Positions 7,190 through 15,249 of a stretch of 32,070 nucleotides of DNA are shown piece after piece. The stretch's first letter is position 1. The number at the start of each line of letters is the position of its first letter. Source of the stretch: Solibacillus merdavium (GTDB lineage Bacteria > Bacillota > Bacilli > Bacillales_A > Planococcaceae); NCBI RefSeq assembly GCF_014836935.1, contig NZ_JACSPW010000025.1:1-32070 (forward strand). The letters run 5' to 3'. The translations under genes were made by a program, and so were the position numbers. The notes under the pieces were generated by a model, which ran no database searches, was not told where the DNA came from, and saw only the letters and a list, made by a program, of their open reading frames with translations.

Positions 7190-7801
7190 ATGAGCTCAGA
7201 TAAAGACGACTTTTTAGATGCAATTGACCCTTTAGAGAGAAGTAAATTGATAAAGACTGTTAACAGTACTTTTAAAAACCTTGATCGACAATTCATGGAT
7301 GAGTTAGTAGAAATGGAAGGCTTTTTTTACGAGGAAGATGAAGAAGATATAAATTTTGAAAGTCAAAGGAATATCATGTTATTAGAATATATTAACAAGT
7401 GCGAGATACCTGAAGAGTGCGATCCTGAAGAGAATGTGTTTGATTTATCACGCAAAATTGTCCATTTTATCTTTAGAAATGGCATCATTGAAGATATGCA
7501 TGCTGGTAAATATAGTTATGATGAGTTCTTAAAGATTCCTGAAAATACACCCCTAGAAGTCATTAGCCAGCTGTCAGATAAAGATATGATGGCTTTAAAT
7601 AAGTACATGATGGACAGAGTAGGGTATCTTCTTCACTTACTACAAAATGCGGAGTATACTAAGCTTCATTATATATTGGATAAAGAAAAGTATTTCGGAG
7701 ATGACTGGGATCGTCCGGAAATAGACAACATAGAGAAGGATACAGAAGATTTATTTTTAATTGAGTTTTCTCATCAAAAGGATCATGATCATAATATTTA
7801 A
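7190..7801 (+). CDS. Conserved acidic protein of unknown function, paralogue B
   Basis: 203 residues, about 80% identical to the protein at 5479 with no gaps. The substitutions cluster at the N-terminus (residues 20-36) and the last 20 residues, while the middle (VFDLSRKIVHFIF to MDRVGYLLHL) is nearly unchanged. The ribosome site ATGGAGGC and the following bases up to the ATG are identical to those of copy A. The matched length and intact frames show that both copies have remained under selection or that the duplication is recent. Function unknown. Confidence 0.8.
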   Translation: MSSDKDDFLDAIDPLERSKLIKTVNSTFKNLDRQFMDELVEMEGFFYEEDEEDINFESQRNIMLLEYINKCEIPEECDPEENVFDLSRKIVHFIFRNGIIEDMHAGKYSYDEFLKIPENTPLEVISQLSDKDMMALNKYMMDRVGYLLHLLQNAEYTKLHYILDKEKYFGDDWDRPEIDNIEKDTEDLFLIEFSHQKDHDHNI

Positions 7802-7802
7802 G

Positions 7803-7834
7803 TACATCTTGGTTTTATCAGGATGTGCTTTTTT
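7803..7834 (+). terminator. Rho-independent terminator after paralogue B
   Basis: CATCTTGG (7805-7812) pairs with TCAGGATG (7818-7825) using two G-U pairs, and a T-run follows at 7829-7834. It is the counterpart of 6093-6123. Confidence 0.82.
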
Positions 7835-7907
7835 GATTCATTACAGTGGTTATGGCATTCTAAAATGGGGGGCGGTGAAAAACCACCATTAGAAGGGGGC
7901 TTAGTAA

Positions 7908-8387
7908 ATGATTTTAAAAAGAGGCGTAACTGGCTTTACTGCAGGAGATTTATCACTTGAACGGGATTGGGCAGCATGTACGGCTGAATTCAAAAAATAC
8001 TGCTACTCGTATGTCGGGCAGTTAAAGGGCAGGGTTTTGGCTTTTTTTGAGCCGGATATTGTTGTTGGCTATGCTCATGCCCATGTGAAAATTGATGGGG
8101 AAGCGTTCTATATTTTTTATAATGATATGTATGATTATGTAGCTTTCTCAAGTAATTGTGAGATTGGTGAATTAGACTTTAATGACCATCCATTATTGGC
8201 CGGCTTGTTTGAAAACCCTTATCAAGTATTAACAGCAGCACAATTAACAGAGCCGTTAATATTTCAAGCTAGTGGCAGTGGTAATATTGTATTGAATGAA
8301 AATGACCTGAATGATGTGGAGCTTCGTTTTATGAATCATTTTAGATCACAGACGGTTGGGGATTTAGTGTTTAATTATTGGGATTAG
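7908..8387 (+). CDS. Protein of unknown function (159 aa)
   Basis: The ATG at 7908 stands behind AGAAGGGGG at good spacing, and the frame has a normal codon pattern. The protein is soluble, mildly acidic, and rich in aromatic residues (FYIFYNDMYDYVAFSS in the middle). No family recognised. It is the last gene of the accessory cluster and faces the same way as the 203-aa paralogues, with their terminator in between, so it should have its own promoter near 7840-7890. Confidence 0.7.
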   Translation: MILKRGVTGFTAGDLSLERDWAACTAEFKKYCYSYVGQLKGRVLAFFEPDIVVGYAHAHVKIDGEAFYIFYNDMYDYVAFSSNCEIGELDFNDHPLLAGLFENPYQVLTAAQLTEPLIFQASGSGNIVLNENDLNDVELRFMNHFRSQTVGDLVFNYWD

Positions 8388-8408
8388 TACTTTCATCGGT
8401 ATTTACTT

Positions 8409-8597
8409 AATAAGGGAAAAATTTACCGCTATTACCGCTGATTTAAGAAATAACGTTAAAATAAGGGGAAAAAGTTCCGTTATTCCGCCATAAAGGCGTT
8501 ATTTTCATGGATTTTTACTTAATAACGGAAAACTTTACCGCTATTTCCTCTGATTTGAGAAATAATTTTAAAATAACGGAAATATGTTCCTTTAATT
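8409..8597. repeat. Four-palindrome repeat array, copy 1
   Basis: Imperfect palindromes of the form AATAA(G/C)GG-AA...TT-CC-TTATT begin at 8409, 8460, 8521 and 8572, spaced 51, 61 and 51 bp. The first and second halves form a diverged direct duplication with a 112-bp period (CTTAATAA at 8406 and 8518). The spacing is nearly the same as in 30352-30541. It fills most of a 300-bp gap between convergent genes, where no coding sequence is seen. Confidence 0.8.
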
Positions 8598-8687
8598 AAC
8601 GAGCCTTCCAAATATACGAAATGGAAGACTCATGTATTTGATATTAGTTAGATAACTTCTGTAGGGTATCTCCTTTTGAGCAACAAA

Positions 8688-9170
8688 CTAGTTAACTAAA
8701 CTCTTTTCCTCCACATTCTCCACAGCAACCTCTCCAATATAATAAGGAAACTCCTTCACTCGTTCCTTTAATACAAACATATAAATCTCCTCATCCGTTT
8801 CTTTATGGTAGATGCTTGTGTACTTATGCTGGTTGTAAATGCTGTGCCACTTCGTTGGTTTGGTGCCGTATATAGAGGCATGTAGCATTTGGGCATCATA
8901 TGGTGTTTGGGCGAAGTATAGGGCGTACTGGGTAGGGGAGACGCTTGTTGCATAGAGCTTGATGCGGTTGATGCCGAGTACGTCGCGTTGATTCATTTCA
9001 CGGATTTCGGCAATTTCCTCATCGGTAAACGGGACTTCGTATATACGCGATGGGTCGTCCTCCTTTTGCAAATAGCCTTTCTTTAAAGCGAGGTAAATCC
9101 AGTAAGCCCCAAAGTTTTGTTCGTATTTGATCATTTCAAGTAGCAGTGTATAAACGGTTTTTCTCCCCAT
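8688..9170 (-). CDS. Unknown protein in a phage/plasmid-type replication operon
   Basis: A 160-residue protein with many Tyr residues (KYEQNFGAYWIYLALKKGYL near the start, TQYALYFAQTPYDAQML in the middle). No family recognised. It begins three bases after the stop of the DnaB-like helicase gene, so it is translated from the same message. Expected partners are therefore the helicase and the DnaD-like initiator, but no direct motif supports a replication role. A 34-bp piece of its 3' end recurs at 6847-6880. Confidence 0.75.
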   Translation of the reverse strand: MGRKTVYTLLLEMIKYEQNFGAYWIYLALKKGYLQKEDDPSRIYEVPFTDEEIAEIREMNQRDVLGINRIKLYATSVSPTQYALYFAQTPYDAQMLHASIYGTKPTKWHSIYNQHKYTSIYHKETDEEIYMFVLKERVKEFPYYIGEVAVENVEEKSLVN

Positions 9171-9173
9171 CCT

Positions 9174-10430
9174 TTATCGCTCCCTTGTCCAAATATGACC
9201 TGTCTTTTTGTTGTAATGGGCCAAAGCTGTACCCGTTGGACCATTGCGGTTTTTGGCAACGATGAGCTCTAATGTATCCGGAGTATTGGTGTTTTCTGTT
9301 TCGTAATACGATTTGCGGTACAGCAAAATAATGACGTCTGCATCCTGTTCGATCGAGCCCGAATCTCGTAAATCACTCATTAATGGGCGCTTATTGCCGC
9401 GGGATTCAACATTGCGGTTGAGCTGTGATAGACAAATGACCGGGCAGTTGAATTCCTTTGCCATTTGCTTTAACGCGCGGCTAATTTTACTCATCGCTAC
9501 TGCTGCATATTCCTCATCACGGTCTGATTGAATAATTTGCAAATAATCGATTAAAATAATCGGCGTCTTATTTTCATTTTGCCGGATAATACGCCGGGCT
9601 TGGCTGCGAATTTGCGGAATCGTTAAACAGCTACGATCATCAATTTCGATGCTCGACTTATTGACCCGTTCGAGTACTTGAATCCAGTTCTTTTTTTGTT
9701 CCTCTGAAAAGTATTGCTTCGGGTTGCGCATTTTTAAGCGAGAGTATTGACCTGTCGTCGCAATGAGCCGATCGAGTAAAATCGTTTTACTCATTTCCAA
9801 CGAAAAGATAATCGGTAAATGACCTTGCCAGCCTGCATAAAGCGCTAAATTGTTCATGACATCGGTTTTTCCCATGGAAGGGCGGGCTGCGATAATCGTC
9901 AGCTCGCCTGGACGAAAGCCATTGATTAGCAGCTCGAGATCCTTAATATGGGGGATAATGAGTCCGGGTGTATGCACTTCCTCCCACGGACGATTATCCA
10001 TTGCGACTAAAGCTTGCGTGATTGTTGTATCTGTCCGATTTCCTTCGAGCTGTGTATGATCAAGCCGTTCTATAATTTGCGGGATCGCCCAATCTCCCTC
10101 TGCCGCCTGAAATAAAATTTGGCCTTTTTGCCGCTCGCGCCAAATTTCCCGCAGCAGCTGGACATAATCGTCAAATTTATCGGTATTAGCGAACATCATA
10201 AGCTCTGTCACGTAAGTTAGCCCGATTGCTTCCATCTGTTCAAACCGTGCACTCAGTGTTAAATAATCTACGGGATGACCTTCATTTGCGAGCTGCTGCA
10301 TGAGCGCAAAAAGCTGTCGGTGATATTGGCCGTAAAACATGTCCGGCTTGAGCTGACTATCGAGTATTAAATAATTTTCCTCTAGCATCGTTGCTAAAAT
10401 GCTTTGCTCTAAAAACTCCTTTTTTATCAT
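9174..10430 (-). CDS. DnaB-like replicative helicase (phage/plasmid type)
   Basis: Hexameric 5'-3' helicase of the DnaB family that unwinds DNA at a fork. The N-terminal 100 residues form the small helical primase-contact domain (QSILATMLEE...YHRQLFALMQQL). The RecA-like domain begins near residue 165: Walker A is AARPSMGKTD, FSLEMSK follows, Walker B is LIDYLQII, then CLSQLNRNVESR and DSGSIEQDADVIILLYR. At 418 residues it is shorter than chromosomal DnaC/DnaB (about 450). It overlaps the upstream gene by ATGA, so the two are translationally coupled. A second DnaB beside a DnaD-like gene points to an integrated phage or plasmid module, not to the housekeeping copy. Confidence 0.88.
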   Translation of the reverse strand: MIKKEFLEQSILATMLEENYLILDSQLKPDMFYGQYHRQLFALMQQLANEGHPVDYLTLSARFEQMEAIGLTYVTELMMFANTDKFDDYVQLLREIWRERQKGQILFQAAEGDWAIPQIIERLDHTQLEGNRTDTTITQALVAMDNRPWEEVHTPGLIIPHIKDLELLINGFRPGELTIIAARPSMGKTDVMNNLALYAGWQGHLPIIFSLEMSKTILLDRLIATTGQYSRLKMRNPKQYFSEEQKKNWIQVLERVNKSSIEIDDRSCLTIPQIRSQARRIIRQNENKTPIILIDYLQIIQSDRDEEYAAVAMSKISRALKQMAKEFNCPVICLSQLNRNVESRGNKRPLMSDLRDSGSIEQDADVIILLYRKSYYETENTNTPDTLELIVAKNRNGPTGTALAHYNKKTGHIWTRER

Positions 10431-11158
10431 TCGTAATCACCTTCATCAAAATCAAGTACGACGGGTGCCGGGACGTAATTATTATCCTGCATTCTTGTAA
10501 GGGCATTGTTTAAATAGCTTTCAAAATTACCCGGACGGAATAATGTGATCGGCCTTAAATATTTTTGCATTTGCAAGTCGTTCTTCCAGTTTCTTATCTG
10601 TTCATCAATGACTAAGTAGCAGTCTTCCACCGTATAGCCCTCTTTTAAAATGGCTTTGATCAGTCGGGTATTCGTTTTTGACTGTTCGTTAAACTGCTTA
10701 TTCGCTTTTTCATTTAAATAGTGAATGATGTTTGCAATCTCATTACTACAATCAATATTCGTTTTTGTCTTTTTCTTCTCAGGTAAGTTTTGCTCTTCAG
10801 GAAATAGCTCATCCTGGGTATAAATTTTTTTCTGAAGGAGCTTATCTAGTTTTTCATAATCAATTCGGTACCATTTCGAACGGTCTGTATTGAAGCTGTT
10901 AAATTTGTTTGATGAAAGGATAATTTGATAACGTTCCAATTTCGTTATAAGTCTTTTAACTTTCGTAATGCTCCAATAGCAGCATTGCTTTGCCCAACCT
11001 TGATAAGTTTGGCGATACCAAATGTGTCCGTCTTTCTTTACACCTTGCGTTTCTAATCGATAATGCAGTTGCTGAAGGAATAACGCCTCCTCAACTCCAA
11101 TACGTGCTGCCAAACTTTGTGATACAAACAACTGTCGATCGTTCACTAATAATTTCAT
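10427..11158 (-). CDS. Phage replication-initiation protein with DnaD/phg_2220-like C-terminal domain
   Basis: A helicase-loading type initiator. The N-terminal half is a winged-helix domain (WYRQTYQGWAKQCCYWSITKVKR). The C-terminal domain (about residues 145-225: IIHYLNEKANKQF through YLRPITLFRPGNFESYLN) is the conserved C-terminal domain of phage replication proteins. The start is placed at 11158 behind GGAGGTTGGAAC; the longer frame to 11227 has no ribosome site. The gene is the first of a three-gene leftward operon with DnaB, the usual order in phage and plasmid replication modules. No phage structural genes are nearby, so this is an isolated remnant or domesticated module. Confidence 0.85.
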   Translation of the reverse strand: MKLLVNDRQLFVSQSLAARIGVEEALFLQQLHYRLETQGVKKDGHIWYRQTYQGWAKQCCYWSITKVKRLITKLERYQIILSSNKFNSFNTDRSKWYRIDYEKLDKLLQKKIYTQDELFPEEQNLPEKKKTKTNIDCSNEIANIIHYLNEKANKQFNEQSKTNTRLIKAILKEGYTVEDCYLVIDEQIRNWKNDLQMQKYLRPITLFRPGNFESYLNNALTRMQDNNYVPAPVVLDFDEGDYE

Positions 11159-11634
11159 GTTCCAACCTCCAATTTCTGAATATTGTCTTGCCATATATAT
11201 GGCTTCCAAAATCAAAAAAAGGGACATACAAAGTGAAAATAATTTTTTTGGGAGATCCGATTATGAAATGCCCCAAAGAAAAAACAATGCCGTTGCGTAT
11301 TAACGCAACAATATATATTTTTATAAATTATTTAAAAGATTATTAAATCTTTTTGAGCGGACTTTTTTGTGCACATGTGGATGGGATTTAAATGACCTGT
11401 TCTCGAGGGGATTAGAATGGGGCGATGGAAGGGAGCGATTTGGCTGTGGGAATAAGGGGAATTACTTAGTGAGGGAAACCGTCAGAATTCTATTTCGAAA
11501 TAATAAAAATGCTGTTAGTGTTTAGTTTATTAATATAATTTATCGAATATCACAAAAAATATTTTAAAATATTTTGTAACGAAATAGAGGGTCGTGGTAT
11601 TAATACTACGAACAACAGGAAAGTGAGGGCAGTT
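11159..11634. promoter_or_regulatory. Divergent promoter region between the replication module and the ECF sigma operon
   Basis: No gene is seen in these 476 bp. A perfect dyad GTTGCGT-ATTA-ACGCAAC lies at 11292-11309, about 135 bp upstream of the replication operon start; it could be a repressor site or a weak hairpin. CCATATATATGG lies at 11192-11203. A single AATAAGGGGAA motif at 11452 recalls the palindrome arrays elsewhere in the window. TGTAAC (11575-11580) and CGT (11593-11595) upstream of the sigma gene resemble an ECF promoter, but with a 12-bp gap, shorter than the usual 16 or so. Confidence 0.5.
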
Positions 11635-12129
11635 ATGAACAAGTTAGAGGAACAATATGAACAAATTCATCCAAAACTCTATGCGTTTTTTTTATCCAAG
11701 ACAGGAAATCGGATGACTGCTCAAGATCTTTGCCACGATACCTTTTACGAGGCTTGTAAAAGCATTGGCTCCTTTAATGGACAATCCACTTTGTCGACAT
11801 GGATATTTTCGATTGCGGGGAATTTACTGAAAAAATATTATCGGAAAAATAAGTATCAGCAAAGCTTAATGCAAAAACTGTCAGCGATTCCGGAAACTGA
11901 AATGCTATCAATAGAAGAGTTAGCAGAACTCAATGAAGATACAAAAATACTTTTACATCATATTTCAAAACTAGATGATGCTTCAAGGGAAATTGTATTG
12001 CTACGCATATATGGGGAACTGAGCTTTGCAGAAATTGGTGATTTAATTGGTAAGTCAGAGAACTATGCGCGGGTAACGTTTCACCGGATGAAATTAAAGA
12101 TTCAAAAATTAATGGAGGTGACTTTATGA
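11635..12129 (+). CDS. ECF-type RNA polymerase sigma factor
   Basis: A 164-residue sigma-70 family factor with only regions 2 and 4, as in the extracytoplasmic-function group. Region 2 covers about residues 5-75 (AQDLCHDTFYEACKSIGSF, STWIFSIAGNLLKKYYRK). Region 4 covers about 105-160 (REIVLLRIYGELSFAEIGDLIGKSENYARVTFHRMK, a helix-turn-helix). An in-frame GTG at 11623 exists, but the ATG at 11635 lies behind GAGGG at the right spacing. The gene overlaps the next, a membrane zf-HC2 protein, by ATGA, the standard layout of a sigma/anti-sigma pair. It probably directs transcription of its own operon and envelope-stress genes. The specific subgroup is unclear. Confidence 0.9.
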   Translation: MNKLEEQYEQIHPKLYAFFLSKTGNRMTAQDLCHDTFYEACKSIGSFNGQSTLSTWIFSIAGNLLKKYYRKNKYQQSLMQKLSAIPETEMLSIEELAELNEDTKILLHHISKLDDASREIVLLRIYGELSFAEIGDLIGKSENYARVTFHRMKLKIQKLMEVTL

Positions 12130-12674
12130 ACAAAGAATGTCCGGTTACACAAGATCTTTTACCTTTATACGAGGAAGATTTGCTTCAACTAGGGACCAAA
12201 CATTTTGTCGAGGAGCACTTGAAAAGTTGCCAAGAGTGCCGCCAGATTGCGGAACAATCTCAAATTCCGCTGCCTGTTGAAGTAGAACATGGCGGTGGCT
12301 CTAAAAAAATGATTCGGAAAATTACGTTGAAGTTGACAACGATACAGATTTTCTTTGTTGCGATTGCCTTTATATTGGCGATGGGGACGACCGTGATGAA
12401 TAACAATAGTGGATTTATCCTGACCTATGCCTTACTGGGTGCGGTTACATATTTATTTTACCGGTCAATTCTTATTGCCGTTCTGCTTGCAGGGATACCG
12501 AATTTTGTATGGAACTGTCTATTGTATATGACGGATTGGTTCGGTGAATTTTATGGAGGAAATTTTTTGGAGGCTTTTTCCATCGCACTCACATCCGTGA
12601 TCGTCCATTTAATCATAACGTTTATCGGAATTGTTATCGGCTTTTGTATTCTTAAAATAAGAGAGGAAAATTAA
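12126..12674 (+). CDS. Membrane anti-sigma factor with zf-HC2 zinc-binding domain
   Basis: A 182-residue protein. Its N-terminal 45 residues carry the anti-sigma zinc motif HFVEEHLKSCQECR (His-x3-Cys-x2-Cys spacing within HLKSCQEC), which is predicted to hold the sigma factor. A linker is followed by about four hydrophobic segments from residue 70 on (IQIFFVAIAFILAMGTTV; FILTYALLGAVTYLFY; ILIAVLLAGIPNFVW; VIVHLIITFIGIVIGF). The start lies behind GGAGGTGAC and overlaps the sigma stop. It should keep the sigma factor inactive at the membrane until a signal arrives. The trigger is not visible here. Confidence 0.85.
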   Translation: MNKECPVTQDLLPLYEEDLLQLGTKHFVEEHLKSCQECRQIAEQSQIPLPVEVEHGGGSKKMIRKITLKLTTIQIFFVAIAFILAMGTTVMNNNSGFILTYALLGAVTYLFYRSILIAVLLAGIPNFVWNCLLYMTDWFGEFYGGNFLEAFSIALTSVIVHLIITFIGIVIGFCILKIREEN

Positions 12675-12675
12675 T

Positions 12676-12987
12676 ATGAAAAAGAAAATACTATATAGCG
12701 TAATTGCTATTACATTAATTGGTGTCCTAGTGTACGCTTACATGCAAATGAGCGGAAATACAGTGCATAAACAAAGAGCAAAAGAGAGCCTAGAAACATT
12801 TTTGCAAGAAACTTATCCAGACATGGACTATGAGATTAAACAAGTAGGGTACGGTTGGACGGATGTCACGTATGAGTTTGAAGTGGTGAAAAAGGATTCG
12901 TTGGCAGTTGAAACTACCTATACGTTTTATGTCTCTGGTATGGAGCCTTATGAAGTTTTCAGTGATACAATTCGTGAAACGAGATAA
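12676..12987 (+). CDS. Small membrane-anchored protein of the sigma operon
   Basis: A 103-residue protein with one N-terminal hydrophobic segment (ILYSVIAITLIGVLVYAY) and an extracytoplasmic domain of about 75 residues (FLQETYPDMDYEIKQVGYGW...). The arrangement resembles YfjL- or DUF3139-like small proteins, but I cannot assign it. It begins one base after the anti-sigma stop, so it belongs to the same transcript and may take part in signal sensing. 12988-13238 after it has only a short stem (CACTTCT/AGAAGTG, 13038-13057) without a T-run. Confidence 0.75.
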   Translation: MKKKILYSVIAITLIGVLVYAYMQMSGNTVHKQRAKESLETFLQETYPDMDYEIKQVGYGWTDVTYEFEVVKKDSLAVETTYTFYVSGMEPYEVFSDTIRETR

Positions 12988-13170
12988 ACAAAGAGGTTCC
13001 AACAAACTGAACGCGGAAGCAGAGCTGTATATGTAAACACTTCTTCAGGGAGAAGTGCCGCAAGTTGATTGAAATTAAAGCAAATTTCTGTAATAGCATT
13101 AGCCCAAAAAGCGCATAATAAGTACGATTGATAATTTGCCTCTAAAATAATGAAGTTGTATATTTAATTT

Positions 13171-13183
13171 GTTAGTAACTAAC
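13171..13183. promoter_or_regulatory. TetR-type operator palindrome in the SDR promoter
   Basis: GTTAGT-A-ACTAAC is a perfect 13-bp dyad. Such TTAGT/ACTAA sites are typical of TetR-family repressors of oxidoreductase genes. It lies 55 bp before the start codon and overlaps the spacer between TTGTAT (13156-13161) and a weak -10 (TAACGA), where a bound repressor would block polymerase. No TetR gene is in the window. Confidence 0.55.
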
Positions 13184-13238
13184 GATACTGGGAACAATCA
13201 CGTGAGTGTTGTGGTTTTTCTGAGAAGGAGAAATTGTA

Positions 13239-13991
13239 TTGAAATTAAAAGACAAGGTAGTGATCATTACGGGTGGTGCTGGCGGTATTGGCGCTGGTAT
13301 GGGGCGTGCGATGGTAAAAGAGGGAGCAATTGTTGTGGCAGTTGACCTCAATCCGGAAGCAGGCGCTAAAGTATTGGCGGAATTACAGCAACATTCACCA
13401 CAATCTAGCTTTATTGAATGTGATTTGACAAAGCATGATCAACTAAAAAATGTAGTGGAACAAGTTGTCGAGAAATATGGTCGTTTAGATGTGTTAGTGA
13501 ATAATGCACACGCTTCGAAACAAGTGCCATTCCTTGAAACAACACCAGAACATTTAGCATTGTCAATGGATACAGGCTTCTACCCTACATGGTACTTAAT
13601 GCAGGCGGCTATTCCACATTTAAAGAAAACTCGTGGTAATATTATTAACTTTGCTTCAGGTGCCGGGTTAAAAGGGCATAAAACACAAGCTGCTTATGCG
13701 GCAGCAAAAGAAGCGATTCGCGGTATTACGCGTGTCGTAGCAAATGAATTTGGGGCAGATGGTGTGACAGCGAACTTGATTTCACCTATCGCCAATTCAG
13801 AGGGTGTACAAGCATGGGCAAAAGCTCAGCCGGAATATTATGAAGGGGTACTTGCAGGTATTCCGATGGGTAAATTCGGTGATCCGGAACAAGATATCGG
13901 ACGTGCTGCTGTCTTTTTAGCTTCAGAAGACTCGAAATATATAACAGGTCAAACATTGATGGTTGATGGCGGATCGATCATGCTCCACTAA
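13239..13991 (+). CDS. SDR-family NAD(P)-dependent oxidoreductase
   Basis: A 250-residue classical short-chain dehydrogenase/reductase. The dinucleotide site is TGGAGGIGAGMG (residues about 10-21), an acidic residue follows in VAVDLN, suggesting NAD preference, NNAH sits at about 88, and the catalytic YxxxK is YAAAK after INFASGAG. The end DGGSIML is typical of the FabG-like branch. The start is TTG at 13239 behind GAGAAGGAGA; no ATG is available nearby. It stands alone between a TetR-like operator and a strong terminator. The substrate cannot be told; by family it is an alcohol, keto acid or sugar derivative. Confidence 0.88.
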   Translation: MKLKDKVVIITGGAGGIGAGMGRAMVKEGAIVVAVDLNPEAGAKVLAELQQHSPQSSFIECDLTKHDQLKNVVEQVVEKYGRLDVLVNNAHASKQVPFLETTPEHLALSMDTGFYPTWYLMQAAIPHLKKTRGNIINFASGAGLKGHKTQAAYAAAKEAIRGITRVVANEFGADGVTANLISPIANSEGVQAWAKAQPEYYEGVLAGIPMGKFGDPEQDIGRAAVFLASEDSKYITGQTLMVDGGSIMLH

Positions 13992-14015
13992 TATCGTGAA
14001 TTTTATATAACAACG

Positions 14016-14061
14016 AACCGGGTGCACGAACAATTGTTGAATTGTTTATGCACCCGGTTTT
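14016..14061. terminator. Terminator between the convergent SDR and DUF2062 genes
   Basis: AACCGGGTGCA (14016-14026) pairs perfectly with TGCACCCGGTT (14049-14059). Inside is a second small stem ACAATT/AATTGT. A T-rich tail follows on the plus strand (TTTTCTTTAT), so it mainly serves the SDR gene, but it could also stop the leftward gene. Confidence 0.88.
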
Positions 14062-14092
14062 CTTTATATTACGGAAGATGACTGTTTCAAAC

Positions 14093-14566
14093 TCACCTAA
14101 TTTTATTCAAAATCCTCACCCGGTTCGTCTTAAATATGACATATACCATGATGTAAATGAACATCGAGGAGATAACGATATTGCACATGGCACCTGTCAG
14201 AAAGATGAATCCACTCGAATGGGAACTCACAATTCCTGTATAAGTCTGTTCGATAGCGTCCATGTATTCTACTTCATCCAGTTCATTGACTTTTGTATTT
14301 CGATCCAATAGTAAGCTCCCGACCTGATAATTTAAGAAGAAAAGCAGCGGCCAAATAAAAGTTCCCATGACACCACCGACAAGTGCGGAAATGGTATTCG
14401 CCTTTACGAGTCTTGCCATACCGACGGAAAGAATGGGGCCAAGTCCGAATGTAGGAAGCCAGCTTGGAATAAAACCAATCGTTACCCCTGATGCAACTTG
14501 ATGTGGACCCGATTTAAGCCGAAATAGACGGATTAAATTATATTTAATGTTTCGTGTTATTTTCAT
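14093..14566 (-). CDS. DUF2062 membrane protein
   Basis: A 157-residue membrane protein. The signature GPHQVASGVTIGFIPSWLPTFGLGP (residues about 20-45), which continues into a hydrophobic segment, identifies DUF2062. Further segments are at about 60-85 (LVGGVMGTFIWPLLFFLNYQ) and 120-145 (FIFLTGAMCNIVISSMFIYIMVYVIF). Function of the family is unknown; some members are fused to glycosyltransferases. The gene is monocistronic and converges on the SDR gene. Confidence 0.85.
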   Translation of the reverse strand: MKITRNIKYNLIRLFRLKSGPHQVASGVTIGFIPSWLPTFGLGPILSVGMARLVKANTISALVGGVMGTFIWPLLFFLNYQVGSLLLDRNTKVNELDEVEYMDAIEQTYTGIVSSHSSGFIFLTGAMCNIVISSMFIYIMVYVIFKTNRVRILNKIR

Positions 14567-14837
14567 AGATGTCTATCCCTCTCCAAGTACTTCGTCACAA
14601 CCGTAAACCGATCGTTATAGATATATTATACCGAATTTACTGGATATGGATTCCATTTTTCTGAATGATTGTATGAATAGGGTCGTGCCACTCGGTTATT
14701 CTACTGACTGACGATTCATTATGTAGTAAATGGGGTAAAGAGTAAGTAGCTGATTAATTACAGCGTGTTAAAAACGCGCTGAATAAGCTTATCAAAGAAA
14801 GATAACAGATACTAAACAACAAAAGGGGACATGTACT

Positions 14838-15095
14838 ATGCTACAACTATTTTTTAACGATGATATTTTAATTTCGATTACAGGAGATGATGAGATTTTA
14901 TCGAGAATCCCTGACAACTACGAGTATTATGATTTAATTAACATTAAAAATGAATTGGTAACAACAGAGCATTTAGTGGAGGCATTCGAGTATGCGTTAC
15001 GTAAAACGGATGAGGGTGCAGTAAACGCAGCGGCTTACTATGCTAAATTAAAAAATATGTACGAGATGAAAAAAAAATTACCGATTGAAAATTAA
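14838..15095 (+). CDS. Small conserved protein of unknown function (85 aa)
   Basis: The ATG at 14838 lies behind AAAGGGGAC and the frame ends before a strong terminator. The protein is soluble and acidic at the start (FFNDDILISITGDDEILSRIP) with a helical second half (EHLVEAFEYALRKTDEGAV). No family recognised. 14567-14837 before it shows no gene and presumably carries divergent promoters. Confidence 0.65.
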   Translation: MLQLFFNDDILISITGDDEILSRIPDNYEYYDLINIKNELVTTEHLVEAFEYALRKTDEGAVNAAAYYAKLKNMYEMKKKLPIEN

Positions 15096-15132
15096 TCGAT
15101 TATGCAAAGTAGAATCCAAAAATACGAGGCAT

Positions 15133-15182
15133 GGTAACCTGGCACAGAATTGATGTGCACAGGTATAACCAAGCTTTTTTTT
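15133..15182 (+). terminator. Terminator hairpin, copy 1 of a repeated 50-bp unit
   Basis: GGT-ACCTG-GCACA pairs with TGTGC-CAGGT-ACC with small bulges around the loop GAATTGA, and a T-run follows at 15175-15182. It ends the 85-aa gene 38 bp upstream. The core from ATGGTAACCTGGC to TATAACCA is identical to the copy at 21763-21811. Confidence 0.8.
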
Positions 15183-15249
15183 TGTTTGAAAATTAGTGGG
15201 AGCTAATATTGGAAGGTAGTCATCGCTTCGTCCTTTCATGAGCCGTCCC

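Noticed and set aside
8409-8597. CRISPR-like array
   Set aside because: The units are diverged palindromes with 51/61 bp periods and related linkers, not identical repeats with unique spacers, and no cas genes are present.
11575-11595. Autoregulated ECF promoter (TGTAAC...CGT)
   Set aside because: The gap between AAC and CGT is 12 bp and not about 16, so it is not listed as a separate promoter.
14042-14311. 89-aa plus-strand open frame over the DUF2062 gene
   Set aside because: It starts inside the terminator hairpin and mirrors the DUF2062 codons.
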